Below are positions 8,937 through 16,137 of a DNA stretch of 64,000 nt, piece by piece. This stretch comes from JBBQVZ01 sp963695975. GTDB lineage: Bacteria; Actinomycetota; UBA4738; HRBIN12. Where the stretch lies: contig CAVOIB010000006.1 in the NCBI GenBank assembly GCA_963695975.1, positions 23,369 to 87,368 of the forward strand, in the 5' to 3' direction. Each line of letters starts with the position of its first letter. Position 1 is the first letter of the stretch. The translations under genes and the position numbers were made by a program. The notes beneath the pieces were generated by a model that ran no database searches, was not told the origin of the DNA, and saw only the letters and a list, made by a program, of their open reading frames with translations.

Positions 8937-9056
8937 CTACCGGGCGGTGAACGGACGGGCATCTTCGGCGGCACGGGAGTCGACGATCTGTCCGTCCTCC
9001 AGAGGCTGCCGTAGTCCCTCGACGGCCTCGCGCCGGAACTCGGAGAACTCGTAGAG
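8937..9056 (-). pseudogene. Fragment of a ComM/YifB-type Mg-chelatase gene
   Basis: Read on the minus strand, 9056 down to 8937 gives a stop-bounded 39-codon stretch containing EFRREAVEGLRQPLEDGQIV followed by DSRAAEDARPFTAR. It closely resembles the conserved AAA+ segment of ComM/YifB proteins (PEF-R-LEALRQPLE-G followed by S/AR and a PARF block). Both ends are lost. It is a relic of about 3 kDa and cannot be functional. The plus-strand reading of the same DNA gives a glycine-rich string that I consider a shadow. Confidence 0.6.
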
Positions 9057-9075
9057 TCAGTCGTTCGGGCCCTTC
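9054..9075 (+). repeat. Short direct repeat, copy 1
   Basis: GAGTCAGTCGTTCGGG followed by CCCTTC recurs at 9593-9615 with a single extra G. The two copies are in the same orientation about 540 bp apart, one on each side of the cupin gene. This copy directly abuts the ComM fragment. It may mark the ends of an inserted or duplicated piece of DNA. Confidence 0.55.
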
Positions 9076-9127
9076 GGTATCTCATCCGGGCTCAGCCTCG
9101 CGCGTGGCTATCCACCAGGTAGCGTCT

Positions 9128-9565
9128 CTACGCCATCACCCAGAACTTCTTGAAGCCGGGCCGCTCGCGCCAGGCACAGCGCACGCCCTTCCGGATCGAC
9201 GCCATGTCCCCCGTTCGAAGTTCGAACGTCGGACCGTCCTCGATCTCGATTTCGACCGAGCCCTCCAGCACTAGGAAAGCCTCATCTTGGGGGAAGTCGA
9301 AGAACGCCGGTTGACCAGGACCATCCGGTGCCCAGAACAGGCCCGCCTGCATCTTCTCGTCGTCTCGGAACACGTGCTGAACGATCCCACCTCCCACCTC
9401 CTCGTCCGGCTCGAACGCGTCGGTGTTGAGGTTTGAGCGGAAGACGCCATCAGCGATCTCGAACAAAGGCCCTCCGATCCTGGAAACGGGCTGCGGGGAG
9501 CAAAGGCTAGCTCCGGACCACGACCCCCGTACAGCTTGCAGAGCACGTTGCGGATTGCTGGACAT
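9128..9565 (-). CDS. Single-domain cupin protein
   Basis: The protein of up to 145 residues is a small cupin similar to the DUF861/EutQ-like group. Cupin motif 1 is degraded (WAPDGPGQPAFFDFPQDEAFLVLEGSVEI, without the HxH pair). Motif 2 contains LRTGDMASIRKGVRCAW, also without the usual His. A cupin lacking metal ligands may bind a small molecule rather than act as an enzyme. The start is uncertain: ATG 9565 has only a weak AAAG upstream, and the first 35 residues look unlike the rest. It is isolated between two copies of a short direct repeat, which suggests it was brought in with them. Confidence 0.65.
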   Translation of the reverse strand: MSSNPQRALQAVRGSWSGASLCSPQPVSRIGGPLFEIADGVFRSNLNTDAFEPDEEVGGGIVQHVFRDDEKMQAGLFWAPDGPGQPAFFDFPQDEAFLVLEGSVEIEIEDGPTFELRTGDMASIRKGVRCAWRERPGFKKFWVMA

Positions 9566-9592
9566 CTTTCGTAACGGCTTTCTCGACTCATC

Positions 9593-9615
9593 GAGTCAGT
9601 CGTTCGGGGCCCTTT
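9593..9615 (+). repeat. Short direct repeat, copy 2
   Basis: Second copy of the GAGTCAGTCGTTCGGG element, here followed by GCCCTTTC. It lies just upstream of the cupin gene start on the opposite strand. See the copy at 9054-9075. Confidence 0.55.
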
Positions 9616-9642
9616 CAATACCGCCGTCCGACTACTACATCT

Positions 9643-9864
9643 TCACGGCGCAAGTGTCGCGCCGGTCTTGGGTTCGAGGAGCGTGACGCCCTGAGCCTTC
9701 GCGGCCTTCAGGATGGCGTCCACCAGGTCTTCCGGCCGGTTGAACATGATCGGCTCGTTGCCTATCGACCCGAGCGCATGTTCCGGGTTTGGGCGAAAGC
9801 TGACGTCGCCCTTGAACCAAGCGTGGCGGGGCTTCACGAAACTCGACTCGTCGGGGAACAGCAT
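9643..9864 (-). CDS. Unidentified small ORF, possible gene remnant
   Basis: From ATG 9864 this frame encodes 73 residues beginning MLFPDESSFVKPRHAWF and ending LEPKTGATLAP. The part with MFNRPEDLVDAILKAAKAQG has the codon pattern and helix-like composition of real protein, but I do not recognise a family. The frame stays open upstream into DNA that on the other strand is the relic vapC gene, so the true N-terminus is unclear. It may be the C-terminal end of a degraded gene. It sits in a 620-nt stretch (9566-10188) with no other intact gene. Confidence 0.35.
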   Translation of the reverse strand: MLFPDESSFVKPRHAWFKGDVSFRPNPEHALGSIGNEPIMFNRPEDLVDAILKAAKAQGVTLLEPKTGATLAP

Positions 9865-9941
9865 GCCTCGCAGGGCGTGCTCCGATGACGCCAAACGCTG
9901 GAGTGTTTGCGTTCCTCTACAGCCCATCTGAGGTAGTCGGA

Positions 9942-10187
9942 TTGACCAGGTTCGTCGTCGACACCAGCGCCACCCTCCACCTCGCGAGCGCTGGGATCGA
10001 GTCGCAGGCGCGCACAAGCTCCTCGGACCGACGCTCCCACGCTCCCGAACGCTGTCGGCCCTGCACGCGGCCGTCCAGCGGGGCGGGATCCCGGTCGACG
10101 TCGCGCACGACCGGCTCGCTCTCAATCGGGAGGATGCCGATCAGGCTCCTCGGCGACCGCGACGATCGACGCGCTGCTAGGTCACGG
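9942..10187 (+). pseudogene. vapC: Broken VapC-type PIN-domain toxin gene
   Basis: A TTG start at 9942 with GAGGT seven nt upstream opens a PIN-domain N-terminus: LTRFVVDTSATLHLASAGIE, with the first metal-binding Asp. The reading then moves to the next frame near 10002-10010 (AHKLLGPTLPRSRTLSALHA, then GGIPVDVAHDRLALNRE) and back near 10121-10132 (MPIRLLGDRDDRRAA). These pieces are in the order found in VapC ribonucleases of the MPIRLLGDR type. The C-terminal part with the remaining catalytic acids is missing, because the PPOX gene ends at 10189. No VapB antitoxin is recognisable upstream. The gene is dead as written. Confidence 0.65.
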
Positions 10188-10188
10188 C

Positions 10189-10632
10189 TCAGGCATGGAT
10201 CGCGTCGAGGGTGACACGGCGTGGATGGATCCGGCAGATGACCCGCGTCTCGCGCGAACGCTGGGCGACCGGGTAGATCCAGCCGTAGTAGGCGGGGTGG
10301 TTGGTGTACTTGCGGGTCAGCGCGTCGAGGTGGTCGAGCGCGCCGTCGGTGACGAGCTCCGCGTCGCCGCGGATCTGTATGAACCGAGCGGTGTTGTCGG
10401 GGTCGACGACGAGCAGGCTGAGCTTCGGGTTGGCGAGCAGGTTGCGACCCTTCCGCCGCTCGAGCGTCGTGTTGACCCGGGCGCACCAGCCATCCCAGTC
10501 GACCCACACCACGCTCGATTGAGGGTGGCCGTCGCCGCCCATCGTCGTGAGCACCCCGCAGATCGGTCTCGTCAGGAGGTCGAGGTGCGAGGCTGGGATC
10601 GGAGCCGTCCCGGATCCGAAGAGCGTATTCAT
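10189..10632 (-). CDS. PPOX-class (FMN/F420-type) oxidoreductase, downstream copy
   Basis: The 147-residue protein is a pyridoxamine-5'-phosphate-oxidase-like split-barrel protein. GVLTTMGGDGHPQSSVVW is the N-terminal strand pair, VNTTLERRKGRNLLANPKLSLLV the cofactor-phosphate region, and the end is RVTLDAIHA. Actinobacterial members of this class use F420 or FMN to reduce small molecules. ATG 10632 is chosen because GGAGGG lies at proper distance and the start forms an ATGA overlap with the stop of the upstream paralogue. The longer frame to 10692 would run deep into that gene. Confidence 0.82.
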   Translation of the reverse strand: MNTLFGSGTAPIPASHLDLLTRPICGVLTTMGGDGHPQSSVVWVDWDGWCARVNTTLERRKGRNLLANPKLSLLVVDPDNTARFIQIRGDAELVTDGALDHLDALTRKYTNHPAYYGWIYPVAQRSRETRVICRIHPRRVTLDAIHA

Positions 10633-11111
10633 ACCGTTCCCTCCGTCCCTGTCGCGTCGAGCGCGATGACGTGGGTCGGCTTGATCCGACAAAGGACCGG
10701 GATCTCGGTCTTTGCGAAGCGTGCGGGGATGGCATCGCCGAAGTAGCAGATCGACCGACCCGCGTACTTCGAGGCGAGGTTGTCCAGGTGCTCGGCCGCC
10801 CCCACCTCCGTCATCTCAACGATGGTGCCCCGGACCTCGAGGTAGCGGAGAGGCAGGCGCGGGTCGTAGCAGAGGAGCGTGACCAGCGGATCGCGGCGCA
10901 TGTTCCGCTCCTTGGCGAAGCCACGCATCGTGTTGACGCGGACGCAGTCGCCGTCGAAGTCGCACCACACGACCGAGGTCTGCGGATAGCCATCGGACAT
11001 GACCGTGGTGAGGGCGGCGACCGGCGGGCACTCGACCAGATCAAGGTGTGACGCCGGGATCTCGTCCGACTCGTGATCGCTGAGCAGTCCGACGGTTCGC
11101 ACCGGTCTCAC
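10629..11111 (-). CDS. PPOX-class (FMN/F420-type) oxidoreductase, upstream copy
   Basis: The 160-residue paralogue of the following gene shares IPASHLDLxxxP, the ALTTVMSDGYPQTSVVW strand and VNTMRGFAKERNMRRDPLVT. Both belong to the PPOX split-barrel flavin/F420 superfamily. The GTG start overlaps the stop of the serine-hydrolase gene by four nt (GTGA), and its stop overlaps the next start (ATGA). All three therefore form one translationally coupled unit. The tandem copies could make a heterodimer, since these proteins normally dimerise. Substrate is unknown. Confidence 0.82.
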   Translation of the reverse strand: MRPVRTVGLLSDHESDEIPASHLDLVECPPVAALTTVMSDGYPQTSVVWCDFDGDCVRVNTMRGFAKERNMRRDPLVTLLCYDPRLPLRYLEVRGTIVEMTEVGAAEHLDNLASKYAGRSICYFGDAIPARFAKTEIPVLCRIKPTHVIALDATGTEGTV

Positions 11112-12685
11112 CCCTCCGCCTCATCGTCGTTGCCAAGTCGGTGAATGACGATCGTCGCGGCGCCCACCCCGAGCGTGGCAAGACCGCCGGCCACCCACCT
11201 CCTCGGGCTCATCGAGGCCGGTAGCTTCTGTAGCGTCAGTGGCATCAGATCGAGGTGGAGTCGCGTCGTCGCCCCTCCGGGGTCTTGACTGAACACCACC
11301 CTTGCCAGGCCGGTCCCGAACTCCGAGAGGTCGGTCCGGAAGATGTGGGGATCAGTGTCGTCGTCGGGATATAGGGGAAAGCCTCTGTAGAGCGCGGGTA
11401 TCGGGCTCAGGCTCCGCAGCATGAGTTGGCCACGCCGAACGAAGACCTCGGCTCCGGCGCCGATCATCAGCCGGGCACGTGCATCCGTGAGCCGAGCGGA
11501 GAGCTGGTACCAACCGCAGATATCCCGCCACACCCCGGGGTTTTGAGGGACATCGTTGCGGATCACATCGTCATGCGCTCCGAGCAGTTCCGTGAGCAGC
11601 CCGGCGAGCTCACCGGGCAACCACAACATCGCCCGCCTCGCCCCGTTGGTGAACGCCATCACCCCGACCCCGTCGTCGGGGGCCGCGAAGAACTGGGAGT
11701 TGAAGCCAGGAAGGATCCCCCCGTGCTCGACAGCGAGATGCCCGCCCAGGATGACCCGGGAGAACGCCAGCCCAACTCCCGGAACTCGGGGATCGGGCTG
11801 GTATTGCGGCTCGAACATGCTTGCAAGCGCCGCCGGCTCGAGCACCGAGCCGTGCTCGTTGGCGCCACCGCCGAGGAGAGCCGCGACGTAGCGAGCCATG
11901 TCCCTGGGAGTCGAGTAGATGGAGGAGGCTCCCGCGGTCACCCACTCGCGGTCGATCACGGCTCTGGCGCCATCGGACCGCAGCGTGTAGCCCGTCGCCA
12001 GGCGGGACTCGACCCGCTTGGATCGGACGAGGTCGGTATCGGCCATACCGAGAGGCTCGAAGATGTGGTCGCGCAGGTAGCCATCCAACGGCTTTCTGCT
12101 CACGTCCTCCACGATCTGGCCGAGGGTGGCGAACCCGTGGTCGCTGTAGATGAACCTGGTGCCCGGGTCGGCACCCAGACGGATACCGCCGCGGTAATAC
12201 TCCGCAAGCGTCGGCAGCTGTCCGAGCTTGAAGCTCTCCCCGAAGTCCGGCCTGAACGCGTCGGAGGTGCGCAGCTCCTCTGGGACCCCGGCCGTGTGGG
12301 TCAGTAGATGTCGCACCGTCGCGGGCTGGAAGCTGGCCTTCGCCGGGATCAGCCGATAGGCGCGCAGATAGTCGTTGGCGGGGGCATCGAGGTCGAGCAA
12401 CCCTTGCTCCACCAGCTGCATCACGGCGATCGCCGTGAACGTCTTCGTGATGGAGGCGATGCGGAAGACCGTATCTTCGGTTATGGGTTTGTTCGAAGCG
12501 ATGTCCGCCACGCCGTGTCCGTGGAAGAACTTCAGGGATCCGTCACGCACCACGCCGACCGCCAGCCCGACGGCAGGCCAGCGGTTCAGGATCCCGTCGA
12601 CCTTCACCCGCAGATCGGCCTCAGCGATCTCGGGCGTAGCTTGTTCTTGCGTCTCGGTTCGCCGACGTCTGCTGGTCGCGACCAT
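11108..12685 (-). CDS. Beta-lactamase-family serine hydrolase with C-terminal membrane helix
   Basis: The 525-residue protein is a class C beta-lactamase/D-alanyl-D-alanine-carboxypeptidase-like hydrolase (LACTB/EstB group). The nucleophile lies in SITK (FRIASITKTFTAIA), the second motif is YSDH (family YxN), and the third is HGG (VEHGGILPGF). After the catalytic domain there is a lipocalin-like C-terminal region and a terminal helix (WVAGGLATLGVGAATIVIH), probably a membrane anchor. ATG 12685 is preferred over the frame opening at 12820 because GGGAGGTGG stands just upstream. It leads the operon with the two PPOX genes. It is more likely an esterase or peptidase than an antibiotic-resistance enzyme. 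Confidence 0.85.
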   Translation of the reverse strand: MVATSRRRRTETQEQATPEIAEADLRVKVDGILNRWPAVGLAVGVVRDGSLKFFHGHGVADIASNKPITEDTVFRIASITKTFTAIAVMQLVEQGLLDLDAPANDYLRAYRLIPAKASFQPATVRHLLTHTAGVPEELRTSDAFRPDFGESFKLGQLPTLAEYYRGGIRLGADPGTRFIYSDHGFATLGQIVEDVSRKPLDGYLRDHIFEPLGMADTDLVRSKRVESRLATGYTLRSDGARAVIDREWVTAGASSIYSTPRDMARYVAALLGGGANEHGSVLEPAALASMFEPQYQPDPRVPGVGLAFSRVILGGHLAVEHGGILPGFNSQFFAAPDDGVGVMAFTNGARRAMLWLPGELAGLLTELLGAHDDVIRNDVPQNPGVWRDICGWYQLSARLTDARARLMIGAGAEVFVRRGQLMLRSLSPIPALYRGFPLYPDDDTDPHIFRTDLSEFGTGLARVVFSQDPGGATTRLHLDLMPLTLQKLPASMSPRRWVAGGLATLGVGAATIVIHRLGNDDEAEG

Positions 12686-12859
12686 GCCGGCCACCTCCCA
12701 GTTGACGTTGCTCTCTCGTTGACAGGAGTAACGGAGGCGATTGTCCCGACATCGACGGGGCGAGCGTCCCCTATCCAGCCTGGAGGCGATGCTCAACCGG
12801 AGGCCAGTGGTCATGTCCATGAGCCGCTGACCGGCGAGGATCCCCTGATCACACGGGCG

Positions 12860-13234
12860 TCACGATCCCTGGGGCGGCTCCCACAGTTCGAACCGATTGC
12901 CTTCGGGATCGGTCGCCCAACCGAAGCGGCCGAACTCCGAATCCTCGGTGCGATCGTCCACCCAGGTCCCGGCGTCCCGCAGCTGTTCGAGCATCCGATC
13001 GAGGTTCTCCACCCGGTAGTTGATCATCGAGCGCGCTTCGGTTGGTCCGAAGTAGATGGTGTCGTCGGGGAAGGCGGACCATACCGTGGTGCCCGGTTCG
13101 TGCCACCGGAACACGGCAACGGCGTCCTGATCCGGCTCCAGTCCGAATCCCAAGTGATCCCGGTACCAGGCGGCCAGCTTCGCCGCGTCCTTCGCCTTGA
13201 AGAAGACACCGCCGATCCCCGTGACACGCTCCAT
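12860..13234 (-). CDS. VOC-family (glyoxalase/bleomycin-resistance) protein
   Basis: The 124-residue protein is a single vicinal-oxygen-chelate domain. It has the paired beta-alpha-beta modules: ITGIGGVFFKAKD and AAWYRDHLGFGLE in the first, then INYRVENLDRMLEQLRDAG and ATDPEGNRFELWEP in the second. The terminal Glu of FELWE is the expected metal ligand. ATG 13234 begins MERVTGIGG. The frame is open far upstream, but that part has shadow-like composition. A role in detoxification or ring cleavage is possible and not assignable. Confidence 0.85.
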   Translation of the reverse strand: MERVTGIGGVFFKAKDAAKLAAWYRDHLGFGLEPDQDAVAVFRWHEPGTTVWSAFPDDTIYFGPTEARSMINYRVENLDRMLEQLRDAGTWVDDRTEDSEFGRFGWATDPEGNRFELWEPPQGS

Positions 13235-13516
13235 GTCTCCCCAGCCTAGCCCGAGCCGCGGGGACTTCCGGGACCACCAGCGCGGAGAACGAGCCGGTCG
13301 GCTCCACCAGGCATCCGAGGCACGCGAGGCGCAGGCCGATGGGCCCCTCCCCAGTGCCGCTGACGTTCGAGGACCTCGTGACTGAGACTTGTGAGCCCCT
13401 TCGCTGCAAGACGCCCACGAGATCTTCAACCTCCGACGAGGCAACCAGCCAAAGATCCCTGGGTGGAAGGCCGATGGTAGCTTTGGTCGAGTCGAACCAG
13501 CGAACGAAGAACGGCG

Positions 13517-13831
13517 ATGGACATGGCGGGCGATCGCGAGCGCAAGGATGACGAGCGTCTCTTGGCGCGCGCAGAGGAGGCGTTGACCGAGATCAAAGTG
13601 TCGACGGGCCTGTCCGAGCCGCACGCCGCGGTCTTGGCCGCGCTTCGCATCCGCTTGAAAGGCGATGCGGGCAAGAGCCTCGATGCCCTCTTGGCCGCGG
13701 CCGAAGACCCCGATGGCCCGAAGCTCGACGACGTGCTCGCGCGATCGCAGGACAAACCCGCTCCGTCGATCGACGATCTTCTGTCGAAGGCCGAGCAGCA
13801 GAAGCGCTCACTCGACGACCTCCTAGGTTAG
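13517..13831 (+). CDS. Small hypothetical protein with repeated L/I-D-D-L-L motifs
   Basis: The 104-residue acidic, helical protein has no recognised family. The C-terminal half repeats a short motif four times: SLDALLAAAED, KLDDVLARSQD, SIDDLLSKAEQ and SLDDLLG, spaced 14-16 residues apart and joined by Pro/Lys-rich linkers. Such a string suggests repeated docking sites for a partner. The N-terminal half is a predicted charged helix pair. It ends 13 nt before the hydrolase-cyclase gene and is very likely cotranscribed with it. The start could be ATG 13517 or ATG 13523. Confidence 0.65.
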   Translation: MDMAGDRERKDDERLLARAEEALTEIKVSTGLSEPHAAVLAALRIRLKGDAGKSLDALLAAAEDPDGPKLDDVLARSQDKPAPSIDDLLSKAEQQKRSLDDLLG

Positions 13832-13844
13832 GAACGCAACAGCA

Positions 13845-15212
13845 GTGGACATCCCAGAGACGCGCTATGCGACGACGGCAGACGGCGTCCACGTCGCCTA
13901 CCAGGCGCTCGGCGACGGCCCGGTCGACGTCCTGTTCGTGCTCGGATGGGTCACCCATATCGAGAAGATGTGGACCGAGCAGAGGTTCGCGCGGTTCTTC
14001 ACGCGCCTCGCGTCGTTCGCCCGGGTGATGGTGTTCGACAAACGCGGCGTCGGGCTCTCCGATCGCGTGTCCGAGGACCGCCTCCCGTCGCTCGAGGTGC
14101 GGATGGACGACGCCCGTGCCGTGATGGACGCCGCCGACTCCGAGCGCGCAGTGGTGGTCGGGGTATCGGAGGGCGGCCCGATGGCGATGCTGTTCGCCGC
14201 GACGTACCCCGAGCGCACGATCGCACTGGTGGTGTTCGGCACCAGCGCGTGCTGGAACAACGCGCCCGACTACCCGTACAGCGTGCCGAACGAGGATGTC
14301 GACCCGGAGGTCGTGGCGTTCCGAGAACGACGGGAGCGATTGTGGGGCACCAAAGAGCTCGCCCGGGAGTTCCTCGCGGAGTCGTTCGCTCCGGACCTCG
14401 CCGACGACGAACCGACGCAGGCATGGCTCGCCGACTACATGCGGAACGCCGCAAGCCCAGGAGCCGTGAACGCCCTCTCAACCATGAATCGCGCGATCGA
14501 CGTTCGATCGGCCCTCCCGGCCATCCATGTGCCCACCTTGGTCCTCGCCCGAGACGGCGACCTCGACTACGGCGTGGAGGAGACGAAATGGATCGCCGAC
14601 CAGATCCGGGGCGCGCGCTTCGTCTCGTTCCCCGGGAACGAACACCTCTTCGTCATGGGCCCACAGGACGACCTGCTCGACGAGATCGAGCGCTTCGTGG
14701 CCGAGGTACACGGCGATGAGGCCGATCTGGACCGGATGCTCGCCACGGTGATGTTCACGGACATCGTTGGCTCGACGGAGAAGGCGGCGGAGCTCGGGGA
14801 CAGGGGATGGCGGGACCTGGTGGAGCGTCACCACGGGGTGGTGCGGGCGATGCTCGGGCGCTTCCGAGGCAAGGAGGTCGACACTGCCGGTGATGGCTTC
14901 TTCGCCACCTTCGACGGGCCGGCGCGGGGTGTGCGCTGCGCCGAAGCGATCACCGAGGCCGTGAACGATCTCGGGATCGAGGTCCGGGCGGGCGTGCACA
15001 CGGGTGAGGTGGAGATGATCGCCGGGAAGGTCGGCGGGATCGCGGTGAACGTCGGCGCTCGGATCGCGTCGCTGGCGGCGCCCTCGGAGGTGCTCGTGTC
15101 CCACACCGTCCAGGGACTCGTTTCCGGGTCCGGCCTGACGTTCGCAGACGCGGGTGAGCACGAGTTGAAGGGCGTCCCCGGCAGCTGGCACCTGTACCGG
15201 TTGGCCGGGTAG
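13845..15212 (+). CDS. Alpha/beta hydrolase fused to class III adenylate/guanylate cyclase
   Basis: The 455-residue fusion has an alpha/beta-hydrolase domain (about residues 1-285) followed by a class III nucleotide cyclase domain (about 295-455). The hydrolase keeps the nucleophile elbow GVSEGG and the late His in GNEHLF. The cyclase keeps the two metal Asp residues in FTDIVGSTE and DTAGDGFFATF. It should make cAMP or cGMP in the cytosol; the hydrolase may sense or cleave a ligand. The start is GTG at 13845. This architecture is known in actinobacteria, but its signal is not. The DDLL-repeat protein upstream may be a partner. Confidence 0.88.
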   Translation: MDIPETRYATTADGVHVAYQALGDGPVDVLFVLGWVTHIEKMWTEQRFARFFTRLASFARVMVFDKRGVGLSDRVSEDRLPSLEVRMDDARAVMDAADSERAVVVGVSEGGPMAMLFAATYPERTIALVVFGTSACWNNAPDYPYSVPNEDVDPEVVAFRERRERLWGTKELAREFLAESFAPDLADDEPTQAWLADYMRNAASPGAVNALSTMNRAIDVRSALPAIHVPTLVLARDGDLDYGVEETKWIADQIRGARFVSFPGNEHLFVMGPQDDLLDEIERFVAEVHGDEADLDRMLATVMFTDIVGSTEKAAELGDRGWRDLVERHHGVVRAMLGRFRGKEVDTAGDGFFATFDGPARGVRCAEAITEAVNDLGIEVRAGVHTGEVEMIAGKVGGIAVNVGARIASLAAPSEVLVSHTVQGLVSGSGLTFADAGEHELKGVPGSWHLYRLAG

Positions 15213-15233
15213 TCCGGGAGCCTCAGCCGGGGA

Positions 15234-16109
15234 TCAGCCGTCGCCCTCCGCCACCAGCTCGGCGAGCCGCGGGACCACCAGCTCCTGATCCTCGTGATCC
15301 TTCACGACGGTCCCTAGCGTGTCTGCCGCGAGCGATCCGTCCAACCGCTCGGCGCCGAGGAACGCGAGCGCGTTCGCCCAGTCGATCGTCTCGGCGACCC
15401 CGGGGAGTTTGGCCAGGTCCATCTCGCGCAGACGAAGGACGGCCACCGCCACGTCGCGCGCGAGTGCCTCGCTCACATGCGGCGCACGAACGCGCACGAT
15501 CTGCACCTCGCGTTCCAGATCCGGGTGATCGATCCAGTGGTAGAGGCAGCGTCGCTTCAACGCGTCGTGCAACTCGCGGGTACGGTTCGACGTGACGACC
15601 ACGGCGGGAGGTGTCTCGGCAGCCACCCGTCCGATCTCGGGGATCGTCACCGCGAACTCCGACAACACCTCCAACAGGAACGCCTCGAATTCGTCGTCGG
15701 CGCGATCCAGCTCGTCGACCAGCAGGACGGCGCCCGATCCGGCGCGGATCGCGGCCAAGAGCGGTCGCTCAACAAGGAACTCGGGTCCGAACAGGTCCTG
15801 CACGTGCGTCTCGGCCGAGACGGCGTCCATCGCGCGGACGGCGATCAGCTGGCGCGAGTAGTTCCACTCGTAGAGCGCCTGGGAGGCATCGATGCCCTCG
15901 TAGCACTGCAGCCGGATCAGGCGGCGGCCCAGGAGCGACGAAAGGACCTTCGCGACCTCCGTCTTGCCGACGCCGGCCTCGCCTTCTAGCAACAGCGGCT
16001 TGTTCAGAGAAAGCGCCAGGTAGATCGCGGTCGCCAGGCCACGATCGGCCAGGTAGTCCTGTGATGCGACCGCCTCCTGGAGCTCTTCGACCGACGTCAG
16101 CTCGAACAT
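15234..16109 (-). CDS. MoxR-family AAA+ ATPase (CoxD-like)
   Basis: The 291-residue protein is a MoxR AAA+ chaperone. Walker A is GEAGVGKT (residues 43-50), Walker B is VLLVDELDRAD, sensor 1 is VVVTSNRTRELHDALKRRC, and sensor 2 lies near LRLREMDL. Members work with VWA proteins to insert metals or activate complexes, and the nearest subgroup is CoxD of CO dehydrogenase maturation. The only VWA protein in the window is the CoxE-type gene at 6524-7699. It follows the lipoprotein gene by 28 nt and likely shares its transcript. The longer frame to 16640 is not supported; ATG 16109 begins MFELTSVEELQ. Confidence 0.88.
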   Translation of the reverse strand: MFELTSVEELQEAVASQDYLADRGLATAIYLALSLNKPLLLEGEAGVGKTEVAKVLSSLLGRRLIRLQCYEGIDASQALYEWNYSRQLIAVRAMDAVSAETHVQDLFGPEFLVERPLLAAIRAGSGAVLLVDELDRADDEFEAFLLEVLSEFAVTIPEIGRVAAETPPAVVVTSNRTRELHDALKRRCLYHWIDHPDLEREVQIVRVRAPHVSEALARDVAVAVLRLREMDLAKLPGVAETIDWANALAFLGAERLDGSLAADTLGTVVKDHEDQELVVPRLAELVAEGDG

Positions 16110-16137
16110 GGAGGAAGCGTACCCGAGGCGCTGGCGA

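Noticed and set aside
8950..9013. Plus-strand string TGIFGGTGVDDLSVLQRLP that looks like a methylthioadenosine phosphorylase N-terminus
   Set aside because: The opposite strand of the same DNA gives a much better match to the conserved ComM region. The plus-strand reading ends at once in a stop and has no further similarity.
11108..12685. Antibiotic-resistance beta-lactamase
   Set aside because: The second motif is YSDH, the protein is long with a C-terminal anchor, and it is coupled to PPOX genes. It belongs to the broad serine-hydrolase group, not to a resistance class.
13235..13516. Possible further coding remnants between the VOC and DDLL genes
   Set aside because: Short plausible peptide stretches appear in several frames, but none has a start, RBS or recognisable family. 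It is best read as a divergent promoter region.
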